64,000 nucleotides of DNA from Actinomycetota bacterium. Its GTDB lineage: Bacteria > Actinomycetota > Actinomycetes > Mycobacteriales > HKI-0501. The position numbers were made by a program, and so were the translations under genes. Where the stretch lies: the NCBI GenBank assembly GCA_030840805.1, contig JAVEDU010000106.1, positions 1-64,000 on the forward strand. Direction: 5' to 3'. Positions 32,425 through 40,841 of this stretch are shown piece after piece (positions within the stretch are counted from its first letter, which is position 1; each line of letters opens with the position of its first letter). The notes beneath the pieces were generated by a model. The model saw nothing but the letters and a program-made list of their open reading frames with translations. It did not search any database and was not told the DNA's origin.

Positions 32425-33444
32425 TCAGCGCACCAGGGCGGCGAGCCGCGGATCGAGGGCGCGGCCGAGCCAGTTCGCGTAGACGGTCGTCATGTGGTGG
32501 GCATCCCGGTACACCTGGATGCGGCCGACCACGACCGGGCACCGCGCCGTGCAGAACCAGTCGGTCGGGTCGAGGACCGTCGCGCCCGCGCCGATCGCGG
32601 CGTCGCGCTCGCCGGGCACCTGCTGCGGTGAGCTGACCGTCGCGTCCCGGGCCGGCACGCACCGGCGGGCGTCGGTGCGGTTCCGGGCGAGGCACGCCGC
32701 CGGGTCGGACCCCAGGTGCGGGGTGTCGGTCAGGACCAGGACCTGCGCCCCGCTCCGGCGCAGGTTCCGCACCGACGAGGCCGTGCCGGCGTACCAGTTC
32801 CGGTCGGCCGCCGCCGTGGTACGCGATCCGGCGGTCCGGGCGGAGGCCATGATCACGAGCTGCGGCCGGAGGGCCTCGATCCGGTCGAAGCCGGCGGACC
32901 GCCACCGGTCGCACTCGCGGTACGGCCGGGGCGGCGAGGACAGCGACACCGAGACGAGCGCGGCAGGGCAGCTCGACTTGGTGAGGTTCACCAGCCGCCA
33001 GTGCCGGTGCTTCGCCACCCGCTCCACCGCGGGAAACCACTGCGCCGCGTGCGAGTCGCCGAACAGCACGACCGTCCTCTTCCCGGCGGGGTCCCCGTAC
33101 CGGCAGGTGCCGTTCCTGACGGTCGGGACGTCGAGGTGGCACCGGGGCGCGGCGTACGTGCGCGGCAGGCTGTACCGCGCCCGGGCGGTCGACGGGGTGA
33201 GGTTCGCGGGGACGGCGCGCGTGTCCACGCCGTCCGCCAGGGCCCGGGTGAGCCAGGGCGGGGCGGTGGTCCCGACCTGCGTGGCCGCCACCCCGGTCGG
33301 CCCGGCCGCGACCCCGGCCCCCCGCGCCGTGGCCCGGTGCCCGCCGGCATCACCGCAGGCCGCCAGCAGCAGGCCGGCCGCGATCGCGGCCGCGCCGAGC
33401 AGCGTCGTCCGCCGCCGTACCGTCACCGAGCTTTCCGTGCCCAT
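32425..33444 (-). CDS. SGNH-hydrolase domain lipoprotein
   Basis: Predicted 339 aa. The N-terminus 'MGTESSVTVRRRTTLLG' is followed by a hydrophobic stretch and lipobox LAAC (Cys near 30), so it is an envelope lipoprotein. The C-terminal domain is the SGNH fold found at the end of OafA/YrhL acyltransferases: 'VVLFGDSHAAQWFPAVE' (GDSH nucleophile Ser), 'KSSCPAA' and 'YRDAHHMTTVYANWLG' with the catalytic Asp-x-x-His. Here it stands alone without the acyltransferase membrane domain. Likely acts on O-acetyl groups of cell-wall sugars (inference from family). Two extra cysteine pairs may form disulfides. ATG 33444 removes six doubtful residues. Confidence 0.85.
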   Translation of the reverse strand: MGTESSVTVRRRTTLLGAAAIAAGLLLAACGDAGGHRATARGAGVAAGPTGVAATQVGTTAPPWLTRALADGVDTRAVPANLTPSTARARYSLPRTYAAPRCHLDVPTVRNGTCRYGDPAGKRTVVLFGDSHAAQWFPAVERVAKHRHWRLVNLTKSSCPAALVSVSLSSPPRPYRECDRWRSAGFDRIEALRPQLVIMASARTAGSRTTAAADRNWYAGTASSVRNLRRSGAQVLVLTDTPHLGSDPAACLARNRTDARRCVPARDATVSSPQQVPGERDAAIGAGATVLDPTDWFCTARCPVVVGRIQVYRDAHHMTTVYANWLGRALDPRLAALVR

Positions 33445-33475
33445 ATTGTGACGGTACGACACCGCCGAGCCGAGG

Positions 33476-34405
33476 TCAGCTCGCGGCGCGGGCCGCGGCC
33501 CGGGCGCGCAGCCGGTCGCGCTGCTCGACGAAGCGGGAGGCCTGGGTGTCGAGACCGGTGAGGAACCCGGACAGCTCCTCGCGGGCCTGCTCGCCCTCCG
33601 CGCCGAAGTCGCTGCGCTCGAAGATCTTCCAGAACTTCAGGATCGGCTGGACGACCTCGTCGTGGTGCAGGCGCAGGTCGTAGATGCCCGCCTTGGCGAT
33701 CGTCGCGGCGTTCCGGGTGTAGTCCGGCATCCCGACGCCCGGCATCGTGAAGCCGACGATCTCGTCCCGGATCGCCGACATGGTGGCGTCGGGCGCGATC
33801 TCGAGGGCCGCGTGGACGAGGTTCCGGTAGAAGACCATGTGCAGGTTCTCGTCCACGGCGATCCGGGACAGCAGCTGCTCGGCCAGCGGGCATCCCGTGG
33901 CCCGGCCGGTGTTGCGGTGCGACACCCGGGTCGCGAGCTCCTGGAACGACACGTACGTCACGGCCTGCAGCGCCGTCTTGTCGCCGGAGTCGTAGCCCGC
34001 GGTCATGTGCACCATGCGGAGGCGCTCGAGCTCCACCGGGTCCACGCCGCGCGTCACCACGAGGTAGTCGCGGAGCGCGACGCCGTGCCGCCCCTCCTCG
34101 GCCGTCCACCGGCCGACCCACTCACCCCACGCGCCGTCGCGGCCGAACCGGGTGGCGATCTCGCGGTGGTAGGAGGGGAGGTTGTCCTCGGTGAGCAGGT
34201 TGACGATCATCGCCGTCTTGGCCACCGGGTCGAGCTTGGAGTCCTTCGGGGTCCAGTCCTCGCCACCGAGGAACGCGAAGTCCCGGCCCTGGCTCCACGG
34301 CACGTAGTCGTGCGGCATCCACTCTTTGGCCAGGGCGATGTGGCGGTCGAGGTTCTGCGCCACGACGGGCTCGAGCTCGTAGAGCAGGTCGGTCTGCGCG
34401 TCCAC
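33476..34405 (-). CDS. Acyl-ACP desaturase (di-iron)
   Basis: Soluble stearoyl-ACP-type desaturase of 309 aa that places a double bond in acyl chains. Di-iron ligands are seen in 'EDNLPSYHREI', 'TAEEGRHGVALRDYL' (EEGRH) and 'AVDENLHMVFYRNL' (DENLH). 'LEPVVAQNLDRHIALAKEW' is the usual N-terminus of actinobacterial DesA proteins. The start is GTG 34405. Unlike membrane desaturases it lacks hydrophobic helices. It probably needs a ferredoxin or NADPH-flavin reductase coded elsewhere. A 12-bp palindrome 38 bp upstream likely controls it in response to lipid state. Confidence 0.93.
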   Translation of the reverse strand: MDAQTDLLYELEPVVAQNLDRHIALAKEWMPHDYVPWSQGRDFAFLGGEDWTPKDSKLDPVAKTAMIVNLLTEDNLPSYHREIATRFGRDGAWGEWVGRWTAEEGRHGVALRDYLVVTRGVDPVELERLRMVHMTAGYDSGDKTALQAVTYVSFQELATRVSHRNTGRATGCPLAEQLLSRIAVDENLHMVFYRNLVHAALEIAPDATMSAIRDEIVGFTMPGVGMPDYTRNAATIAKAGIYDLRLHHDEVVQPILKFWKIFERSDFGAEGEQAREELSGFLTGLDTQASRFVEQRDRLRARAAARAAS

Positions 34406-34442
34406 GGGTGCCTCCCAGGCAACTGGCTACGTCCTCGTAGGT

Positions 34443-34454
34443 TACGGCACCGTA
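34443..34454. promoter_or_regulatory. Palindrome upstream of the acyl-ACP desaturase
   Basis: TACGGCACCGTA, an inverted repeat with two central bases, embedded in GTAGGT...AGGTAA flanks. It lies in the promoter region of the desaturase. Similar TACGG-CCGTA palindromes are bound by TetR-type lipid regulators in other actinomycetes; no such regulator gene is adjacent here. Confidence 0.5.
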
Positions 34455-34694
34455 GGTAAGTGTCGACACCCGTGTCGGGTTCGACAGTGTGACCTTCGAC
34501 CCAGCGCCCGGCAGCGTCGCCGCGCCGCTCGGGGGGCATGATGGAGACAACAGGTTCCGCGCATGCCGACGCGTACCCGACACGTGGGCCCGATGAATTG
34601 TGCGTTGGGGTACACCGGGGCAGTCTGATCATGTGACCACCCGAGGGGAGCCCGCCGAACCGGCGCTGCCCGGCAGCGCGAGGGAAGGCGGACC

Positions 34695-36467
34695 ATGAAG
34701 GCGGGGTCGGCCGACACGCTGATCGGTGCCCTCGGCGTGCTCCGCGAGGTCACCGCGGCGATCCCGTACCGGTTGGAGACGCCCGGCGCGCCCGATGCCC
34801 GCCGTACCCGGGACGCGCTCGTCGCCCAGCTCGACGACTATGTCGTCCCGCGGCTCCGCCGGCTCGACGCCCCGCTGCTCGCCGTCGTCGGCGGCTCCAC
34901 CGGGGCCGGAAAGTCGACCCTCGTCAACAGCCTCGTCGGCTCCGTCGTCACGTCCGCCGGCGTGCTCCGGCCGACGACGCGGTCCCCGGTGCTCGTCTGC
35001 CACCCGGACGACCGGGCGGCGTTCGAGGACCAGCGGGTGCTGCCCGGGCTGAGCCGCACGACCGGGTCGGGCAACGACCACGGGACGCTCCAGATCGTCG
35101 CCTCCCACCGCCTGGAGCCCGGACTGGCGCTCCTCGACGCGCCGGATCTCGACTCCGTCGTCGTGCAGAACCGGGAGCTCGCCAACCAACTGCTCGCCGC
35201 CGCGGACCTGTGGCTGTTCGTCACGACCGCGTCGCGGTACGCCGACGCCGTGCCGTGGGAGGCGTTGCGGACCGCGGCGTCCCGCGGCACCGAGCTGGCC
35301 GTCGTGCTCGATCGGGTGCCCGCGGGTGCCGAGGAGGAGATCGGCGGTCACCTCGGCGAGATGCTCCGGGACCACGGCCTGGCCGCCGCGCCCGTGTTCG
35401 TCGTGCCGGAGGCACCGCTGGCCGACGGCGTGCTGCCGGACGAGGCCGTCGCCCCGGTCCGGGACTGGTACACCGCACTCGCCGCCGACGCCGACGAGCG
35501 CGCCGCCGTGGTCCGCCGCACCCTCGACGGTGCGCTCGACAGCCTGCGACCCCGGATCGGCGCGCTCCGCCGGCAGGCGCTCGCCCAGGCGGAGACCACC
35601 ACGGCGCTGTACGCGGATGCCGCGACGGCCTACGACGACGCGGTGGACTCGGTGCGGCAGGGCATCTCCGAGGGCACCCTGCTGCGCGGCGAGGTGCTGG
35701 CGCGGTGGCACGAGTTCGTCGGGACCGGCGAGTTCCTCCGCACCCTGGAGGCGCGCGTCGGCCGGCTCCGCGACCAGCTCACCGCGGCCGTGACCGGCCG
35801 GCCGCTGCCGGGCCGGGACCTCACCGTCGCGCTCAGCTCCGGCGTCGCGCTGCTGGTGACCGCCGCCGCGGAGGCGGCCGCCGAGCGCACCGCCGCCGCG
35901 TGGCGCGAGCGCCCCGCCGGGGTCGCCCTGCTGGCCGCCGCCCCGGACCTGGGCCGGGCGTCCGCCACGCTGGGCGACGAGGTGCAGCGGCTGGTGCGGG
36001 ACTGGCAGGCGGGGGTGCTCGACACGGTCCGCCACGAGGCGGGGCACAAGCGCACGTCGGCGCGGCTCACGGCGTACGGCGTGAACGCCACCGGGCTGCT
36101 GGTCATGGTGGCGGTGTTCGCCAGCACCCATTTCATCCTCACCGGCGCCGAGGTGGCGGTCGCCACCGGGACGACCGTGGTGTCGCAGAAGCTGCTCGAG
36201 GCCCTGTTCGGGGACCAGGCGGTCCGGCGGCTCGCCGACCGGGCCAGGGCGGACCTGCTGGACCGGGTCGCCGCGTTGCTGGACACCGAGCGGGAGCGGT
36301 TCGACCGCCGCGTCGCGGACGTCGGCACCGACCAGAAGGACGCCGACCGGCTCCGCGCCGCCGAGCAGGCGGTGTACGCCGCGCGCACGACCGCGTTACC
36401 GCCGCTGCGGGCCATCGAGACCGACCAGCGCACCGTGCAGGTTCCCGAGCGGGAACCGGCGCCGTGA
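34695..36467 (+). CDS. Dynamin-like GTPase, first of a coupled pair (DynA-like)
   Basis: Predicted 590 aa. The P-loop 'VVGGSTGAGKSTLVNSLVG' (about 63-81) is followed by G2/G3-like 'VLRPTTRSPVLV' and 'LLDAPDLDSV', typical of the dynamin/YfjP branch. A long helical stalk region (about 250-420) precedes a hydrophobic segment near 455-500 ('NATGLLVMVAVFASTHFIL', 'VAVATGTTVV') that may act as membrane anchor or paddle. The stop overlaps the next gene's GTG (GTGA). The arrangement of two different coupled dynamins mirrors dynA/dynB of Streptomyces, which stabilise FtsZ rings at sporulation septa. Equivalence is inferred from order and domain content. Confidence 0.82.
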   Translation: MKAGSADTLIGALGVLREVTAAIPYRLETPGAPDARRTRDALVAQLDDYVVPRLRRLDAPLLAVVGGSTGAGKSTLVNSLVGSVVTSAGVLRPTTRSPVLVCHPDDRAAFEDQRVLPGLSRTTGSGNDHGTLQIVASHRLEPGLALLDAPDLDSVVVQNRELANQLLAAADLWLFVTTASRYADAVPWEALRTAASRGTELAVVLDRVPAGAEEEIGGHLGEMLRDHGLAAAPVFVVPEAPLADGVLPDEAVAPVRDWYTALAADADERAAVVRRTLDGALDSLRPRIGALRRQALAQAETTTALYADAATAYDDAVDSVRQGISEGTLLRGEVLARWHEFVGTGEFLRTLEARVGRLRDQLTAAVTGRPLPGRDLTVALSSGVALLVTAAAEAAAERTAAAWRERPAGVALLAAAPDLGRASATLGDEVQRLVRDWQAGVLDTVRHEAGHKRTSARLTAYGVNATGLLVMVAVFASTHFILTGAEVAVATGTTVVSQKLLEALFGDQAVRRLADRARADLLDRVAALLDTERERFDRRVADVGTDQKDADRLRAAEQAVYAARTTALPPLRAIETDQRTVQVPEREPAP

Positions 36468-38281
36468 GCGCGCTTCGACTCGGCCGCGCGAAGAGGTCCG
36501 ACGAGGTGCCGTACGAGACCCTCGTCGCGGAGGTCGGCGGGCGGCTCGACGCGCTGGACCGGTTCGTCTCGGCGGCGGACGGCCGGGTGGACCCGGCCCG
36601 GCTGGAGGCGGCGCGGGCGCTCGGCGTGCGCGCCGGGGAGCGGCTCCGGCTGTCCGGGGACCACACGGTCGTCGCGCTCGCCGGCGCCACCGGCAGCGGG
36701 AAGTCGTCGCTGTTCAACGCGGTCACCGGGCTGGAGCTGTCGGCCGTCGGGTTCCGCCGGCCGACGACCGGTACCGCGCACGCCTGCATCTGGGGGCCGA
36801 CGGGCGCGGCCGACCTGCTGGACTGGCTCAGCATTCCGCGGCGGCACCAGGTGGTCCGGGAGAGCGTCCTCGACGGCGACGAGCAGGCCGCGCTGCGCGG
36901 CCTCGTGCTGCTGGACCTCCCCGACCACGACTCCACGAACCTCAGCCACCGGCTGGAGGTGGACCGGCTCGTCGGCGCGGTGGACCTGCTGGTGTGGGTG
37001 CTCGACCCGCAGAAGTACGCGGACGCCGCGATCCACGACCGGTATCTGTCCACGCTCGCCGGGCACGCGGCCGTCACGGTGGTCGTCCTCAACCAGTCCG
37101 ACCGGCTCAGCCCGTCCGGGCTGAAGGAGTGCCTGACCGACGTGCGCCGGCTGCTCGCGTCGGACGGGCTCGTCGGGACCCACGTGCTCGCCACCTCGGC
37201 GGCGACCGGGGCGGGACTGGACGACCTCCGGGAGATCCTCGCGGAGACCGTGGCCGCGCGGCGCAGCGCGGTACGTCGCCTCGGCGCCGATCTCGACGCC
37301 GTGTACGCCGACCTCGCGCCACTGGCCGGGGAGGCGGTGCGCGAGGAGGTCGACCGGACCGCGACGCGGGACCTCGCCGTGGCGCTCGCCGGGGCCGCCG
37401 GGGTGCCGGCGGTCGCCGACGCCGTGGAGCACGCGTACCGGCACCGCTCCGCCGCCTCGGTCGGCTGGCCGTTCACCCGGTGGCTGCGGCGGCTGCGGCC
37501 CGATCCGCTGCGGCGCCTGCACCTGGCGCTGGGCGACGGCGACCCCGAGGAGCGCCCGCCCGCCGAGTCGGTGCCCGCCGCCGCCGTGGTCGGCGGGCCG
37601 GTCGGCAGCGGCACGGTGGTGCTGCCGGTGAGCGAGGAGACGCCCGGACACGGCCGCCGGTCCCGGGCGGCCGACCTGGTCGGGCTCGGCGCGGACGTCG
37701 TGGACCGCACCTCGGTACCGGCGACCGGCGCCGTGCAGCGTTCGGCGGTGGACCTCGCGGTCCGCGCGCTCGCCGACAGCGCCTCGGCCGGTCTGCCGGA
37801 GCCCTGGCCCGCGAACGTCCGCACGGCCGCCCGATCGCGACTCGACGGCATGCCGGACGCGCTGGACCGGGTCATCGCGACGACCGATCTCGGGCTGTCG
37901 CGCTCGCCGCGGTGGTGGCGCGGCCTCGCGCTGGCGCAGGGAGCGCTCGCCGGTGCGGCGATCGGCGGCGGGGTGTGGCTGCTCGGCCTGTACGCCCTGG
38001 GGTTGCTGCGGGTGCCCGAGCCGGCTACCCCGGGGATCGGTGTCGTGCCGTGGCCGACCCTGCTGCTGGTGGGTGGGCTCGCGCTGGGACTGCTGCTCGC
38101 CGCGGTCGGCCGGCGGCTGGCCGCTGCCGGAGCCCGCCGGGCCCGCGCGGTCGCCGAGACCCGGCTACGGGACGCGGTGGGCGCGCTCGGCCGGGAACGG
38201 GTGATCGCGCCGGTGCGCGCCGAACTCAGCGCGTACGCGTCGCTGCGGGAAGCCCTCGAGGCGCTGCGGCCCCGGCGGTAG
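36464..38281 (+). CDS. Dynamin-like/YfjP-type GTPase, second of a coupled pair (DynB-like)
   Basis: Predicted 605 aa from GTG 36464, which overlaps the stop of the previous gene by four bases. G1 is 'LAGATGSGKSSLFNAVTG' (about 67-84), G2 'RRPTTGTAHACIWG', G3 'LVLLDLPDHDST' (DLPD), G4 'VVLNQSDRLS'. The C-terminus has two membrane helices (about 490-515 and 525-550), 'IGGGVWLLGLYALGLL' and 'LLLVGGLALGLLLAAVG', with a short loop between, followed by a helical tail. This architecture fits a membrane-anchored member of a dynamin pair. A hetero-oligomer with the preceding protein at the septal membrane is the likely working form. Confidence 0.85.
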   Translation: MSALRLGRAKRSDEVPYETLVAEVGGRLDALDRFVSAADGRVDPARLEAARALGVRAGERLRLSGDHTVVALAGATGSGKSSLFNAVTGLELSAVGFRRPTTGTAHACIWGPTGAADLLDWLSIPRRHQVVRESVLDGDEQAALRGLVLLDLPDHDSTNLSHRLEVDRLVGAVDLLVWVLDPQKYADAAIHDRYLSTLAGHAAVTVVVLNQSDRLSPSGLKECLTDVRRLLASDGLVGTHVLATSAATGAGLDDLREILAETVAARRSAVRRLGADLDAVYADLAPLAGEAVREEVDRTATRDLAVALAGAAGVPAVADAVEHAYRHRSAASVGWPFTRWLRRLRPDPLRRLHLALGDGDPEERPPAESVPAAAVVGGPVGSGTVVLPVSEETPGHGRRSRAADLVGLGADVVDRTSVPATGAVQRSAVDLAVRALADSASAGLPEPWPANVRTAARSRLDGMPDALDRVIATTDLGLSRSPRWWRGLALAQGALAGAAIGGGVWLLGLYALGLLRVPEPATPGIGVVPWPTLLLVGGLALGLLLAAVGRRLAAAGARRARAVAETRLRDAVGALGRERVIAPVRAELSAYASLREALEALRPRR

Positions 38282-39397
38282 TCAGCGAGAGCGGTGGAGG
38301 CCGGTGTAGTGCCGTCCGGCCGTGCCGGCCTCGGTGTGCCGGACCACCGCGTCCAGGACGCCGGCCCGCTGGCGGCCGGTCTCCCGCTGGAGCAGATCGC
38401 GGATGTCGTCGAGGCCGTGCCCGCGCCGTCGCTCGCCGCGGTCGGACCGATCGCCGTGCTGACGGGACTCGTGCTGACGGGAGTGCTCGTCCTCGTGCTT
38501 GCGCGACCTCTCGCGGTCCGGCCGGTCCTCGTGCCGGCGCGACGCGGCCCGGCTCTCGGCCCTCGCCTGTGCCCGTGCCGCCGACACGTTCCGCTTCTTC
38601 GCGACCTTCTCGACCCGCGGCGCCGAGTGCGCGGCGTGCCTCGGCGTGTACCTGACCGCGACCGTCACCGGAACGGTGACCTTCGTGCCCGGGCGTACCG
38701 GAGACACGAGCTTCAGCGGCTTCGCGACGACGGTGACCGTGCGACCGGTCGTGCCGCACAGCCACTCCTCGAGCCGGCGGACGACGTCCTCGGGCAGCTG
38801 CATGCCCACGCCGTCGATTCCGCAGAGCGGGCTGCCGACGGGGACGCCGGGGTCGACCGGGGTGGCCGGGACCTCGGCCGGGTCGTCGCTGTCCGGGTCG
38901 CCGCCGTCCGGGTCGTCGCCGTCCGGGTCGGAGATGTCCGGCCGATCCGGGGCGTCGTCGCTGCCCGGGTCCGCGAGCCCGGGCCGACCGGGCTGACCCG
39001 GCAGGGGCCGCGTCGGGTCGGTGACCGGCGCGGTGATCGGGTCGACGCTGCCCGGCACATCCACCGCCGGAAGGACCGGCCGGACGACCGGGGCCGGCGG
39101 ATTCGCGACCGGGCCGACCGGACGGGCGATGCCGACGGCGCGGGGGGTGCGCGGCTGCCCGGCCGAGGGCGCGGTCTGGTCCGTGCGCGGTGCCGGCGGG
39201 TTGGTCCGCGGCTGGTCGACGACGAGCGGGCCACCGGCGTTGCCGTCGGCGTACGGGGACGTGAGGAGCTGCTGTGAGACGTGGGCGCTGCCCATGCCGA
39301 TAACGAGGGCTGTGGTGCCCGATGCGACCGCCGTCAGGCTTGCCACACCCAGAACCTGACGGCCCGGGCCGCGACGCTTGCCGCTCTGCCCTGCCAT
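38282..39397 (-). CDS. Uncharacterised exported protein with Asp-rich repeats and a His/Arg/Glu-rich tail
   Basis: Predicted 371 aa. The N-terminus 'MAGQSGKRRGPGRQVLG' followed by a hydrophobic segment suggests export or membrane anchoring. A Pro/Thr-rich region (about 45-145) leads to Asp-rich units 'DPDGDDPDGGDPDSDDP' (encoded by 15-bp repeats), then a small domain with two cysteines ('SPLCGIDGVGM', 'EEWLCGTTGR') and a Val-rich 'KVTVPVTVAVRY'. The last 110 residues are very rich in Arg, His, Glu and Asp. I do not recognise a family. The Asp-rich part could bind calcium, the tail is likely disordered. It converges on the DynB-like gene with no gap, and has a 334-bp leader region upstream. 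Confidence 0.65.
   Translation of the reverse strand: MAGQSGKRRGPGRQVLGVASLTAVASGTTALVIGMGSAHVSQQLLTSPYADGNAGGPLVVDQPRTNPPAPRTDQTAPSAGQPRTPRAVGIARPVGPVANPPAPVVRPVLPAVDVPGSVDPITAPVTDPTRPLPGQPGRPGLADPGSDDAPDRPDISDPDGDDPDGGDPDSDDPAEVPATPVDPGVPVGSPLCGIDGVGMQLPEDVVRRLEEWLCGTTGRTVTVVAKPLKLVSPVRPGTKVTVPVTVAVRYTPRHAAHSAPRVEKVAKKRNVSAARAQARAESRAASRRHEDRPDRERSRKHEDEHSRQHESRQHGDRSDRGERRRGHGLDDIRDLLQRETGRQRAGVLDAVVRHTEAGTAGRHYTGLHRSR
38885..38929 (-). repeat. Three 15-bp tandem repeats coding Asp-rich pentapeptides
   Basis: Three near-identical 15-bp units (38885-38899, 38900-38914, 38915-38929), each ending in GTCCGGGTC on the plus strand, encode DPDGD, DPDGG and DPDSD. Copy number may vary between strains. 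Confidence 0.8.
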
Positions 39398-39731
39398 GTG
39401 AACCAGCTCCTCCGACCGACCGACCGATGACGTCAGGGCACCCCCGGAGTGCTGCGCAGGGGGGTCTCTGCAGCGTCTGGACTCATTGTCGGCGGGTTCG
39501 ACCGCGAACTTGACTCGTCCGTTCGGGCGATTCTCGCAGCCGATCCGGCGCTGCGCGGGCACCTCGGTGTGGTGTCCGTCACTTCCACCCTCCCATGTCT
39601 GACATGCTGGGCGCAGCGTTTCGATGGCAGCGCCAGCCGGCGGCACGGAGGCACCACCCCGCACCCGCGCCGTCTGCTCCGTACCCCAGGCCGCGGCGAC
39701 CCCGTGGTCCGGCACCAGCGAGGAGAGACGT
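39398..39731. other. 334-bp intergenic region upstream of the 2-oxoacid dehydrogenase operon
   Basis: Divergent promoter region between the Asp-rich protein gene (minus) and the E1-alpha gene (plus). No convincing gene was found in it; the open frames are low-quality. It holds a TTGACT (39510-39515) that could be a -35 element, without a well-spaced -10, and the AGGAGAG ribosome site (39721-39727) of the E1-alpha gene. Confidence 0.5.
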
Positions 39732-40841
39732 ATGTCCGTGGCCGATCCCGGTCCCGAGCTCATCCAGCTGCTCACCCCCGAGGGCGAGCGCGTCGACCAT
39801 CCCGACTACTCCCTCGAGCTGACCGACGGCGAGTACCGCGACCTGTACCGCGATCTCGTCCTCGTGCGGCGTATCGACCTCGAGGCCACCGCCCTCCAGC
39901 GCCAGGGCGAGCTCGGCATCTGGGCCAGCCTGCTCGGTCAGGAGGCCGCCCAGATCGGCTCGGGCCGCGCGATGGCGCCCCAGGACATGGCGTTCCCGAC
40001 GTACCGCGAGCACGCCGTCGGCTACTGCAAGGGCGTCGACCCGCTGAAGATGCTCGGCCTGTTCCGCGGCGTCGACCAGGGCTCCTGGGATCCGCGGGAG
40101 AGCAACTTCCACCTGTACACGATCGTCATCGGCGCCCAGTGCCTGCACGCGACCGGCTACGCCATGGGCATCCAGAAGGACGGCAAGGTCGGCGGCGACG
40201 ACGGCGAGGCCGTGATCGCGTACTTCGGCGACGGCGCGACCAGCCAGGGTGACGTGAACGAGGCGTTCATCTGGGCGAGCGTGTTCGAGGCGCCGGTCGT
40301 GTTCTTCTGCCAGAACAACCAGTACGCCATCTCCGAGCCGCTGGAGCGGCAGACCCGCGTGCCGCTGTACCGGCGCGCGGCCGGCTTCGGGTTCCCCGGC
40401 GTCCGGGTGGACGGCAACGACGTGCTCGCGACGCTCGCCGTCACGCGGGCGGCGCTGGACCGGGCCCGGCAGGGCGAGGGGCCCACGCTCGTCGAGGCGT
40501 ACACGTACCGGATGGGCGCGCACACCACCTCCGACGACCCGACCCGCTACCGGATCGCGAGCGAGGTCGAGGCCTGGAAGCTCAAGGACCCGATCGAACG
40601 GGTCCGTTCCTTCCTCCACAAGCAGCAGCTGGTGGACGAGGCGTTCCTCGCGGAGGTCGAGGCGGAGGCGGACGCCCTCGCGGCGCGGCTGCGCGCGGGC
40701 TGCCTGGCCATGCCGGACCCGGCGCCGTCGGCGATCTTCGACCACGTGTACGCGGACGGCTCGCCCGAACTCGACGCGCAGCGGGAGTCGTTCGCCCGCT
40801 ACCTGAGCCGCTTCGAGGAGGCCGGTACCGATGCCCGCTGA
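39732..40841 (+). CDS. 2-oxoacid dehydrogenase E1 component, alpha subunit (pyruvate or branched-chain type)
   Basis: Thiamine-diphosphate enzyme subunit of 369 aa that decarboxylates a 2-oxoacid. The ThDP motif is 'AYFGDGATSQGDVNEAFIWAS' region (GDG ... N), followed by 'FFCQNNQYAIS'. 'MGAHTTSDDPTRYR' carries the phosphorylation-loop-like segment typical of PdhA/BkdA. The start is ATG 39732 with AGGAGA five bases upstream; the frame is open to 39624 but the upstream part is unlike the family. The next gene begins 11 bases before this one ends. Pyruvate and branched-chain versions are hard to tell apart; the dedicated E1alpha/beta/E2 operon without E3 fits branched-chain 2-oxoacid dehydrogenase slightly better. 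Confidence 0.9.
   Translation: MSVADPGPELIQLLTPEGERVDHPDYSLELTDGEYRDLYRDLVLVRRIDLEATALQRQGELGIWASLLGQEAAQIGSGRAMAPQDMAFPTYREHAVGYCKGVDPLKMLGLFRGVDQGSWDPRESNFHLYTIVIGAQCLHATGYAMGIQKDGKVGGDDGEAVIAYFGDGATSQGDVNEAFIWASVFEAPVVFFCQNNQYAISEPLERQTRVPLYRRAAGFGFPGVRVDGNDVLATLAVTRAALDRARQGEGPTLVEAYTYRMGAHTTSDDPTRYRIASEVEAWKLKDPIERVRSFLHKQQLVDEAFLAEVEAEADALAARLRAGCLAMPDPAPSAIFDHVYADGSPELDAQRESFARYLSRFEEAGTDAR

Noticed and set aside
35210-36463. Long N-terminal extension of the second dynamin-like protein
   Set aside because: It overlaps the first GTPase gene in another frame and reads as Arg/Gly/Ala-rich noise; the GTG at 36464 with GTGA overlap is the natural start.
38885-38929. Tandem repeats as a possible CRISPR or VNTR outside genes
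   Set aside because: The units are 15 bp, contiguous without spacers, and in frame with a protein; they are coding Asp-rich repeats.
39510-39534. TTGACT as promoter of the 2-oxoacid dehydrogenase operon
   Set aside because: No -10 element at the right spacing; the match is too weak to list as a promoter.
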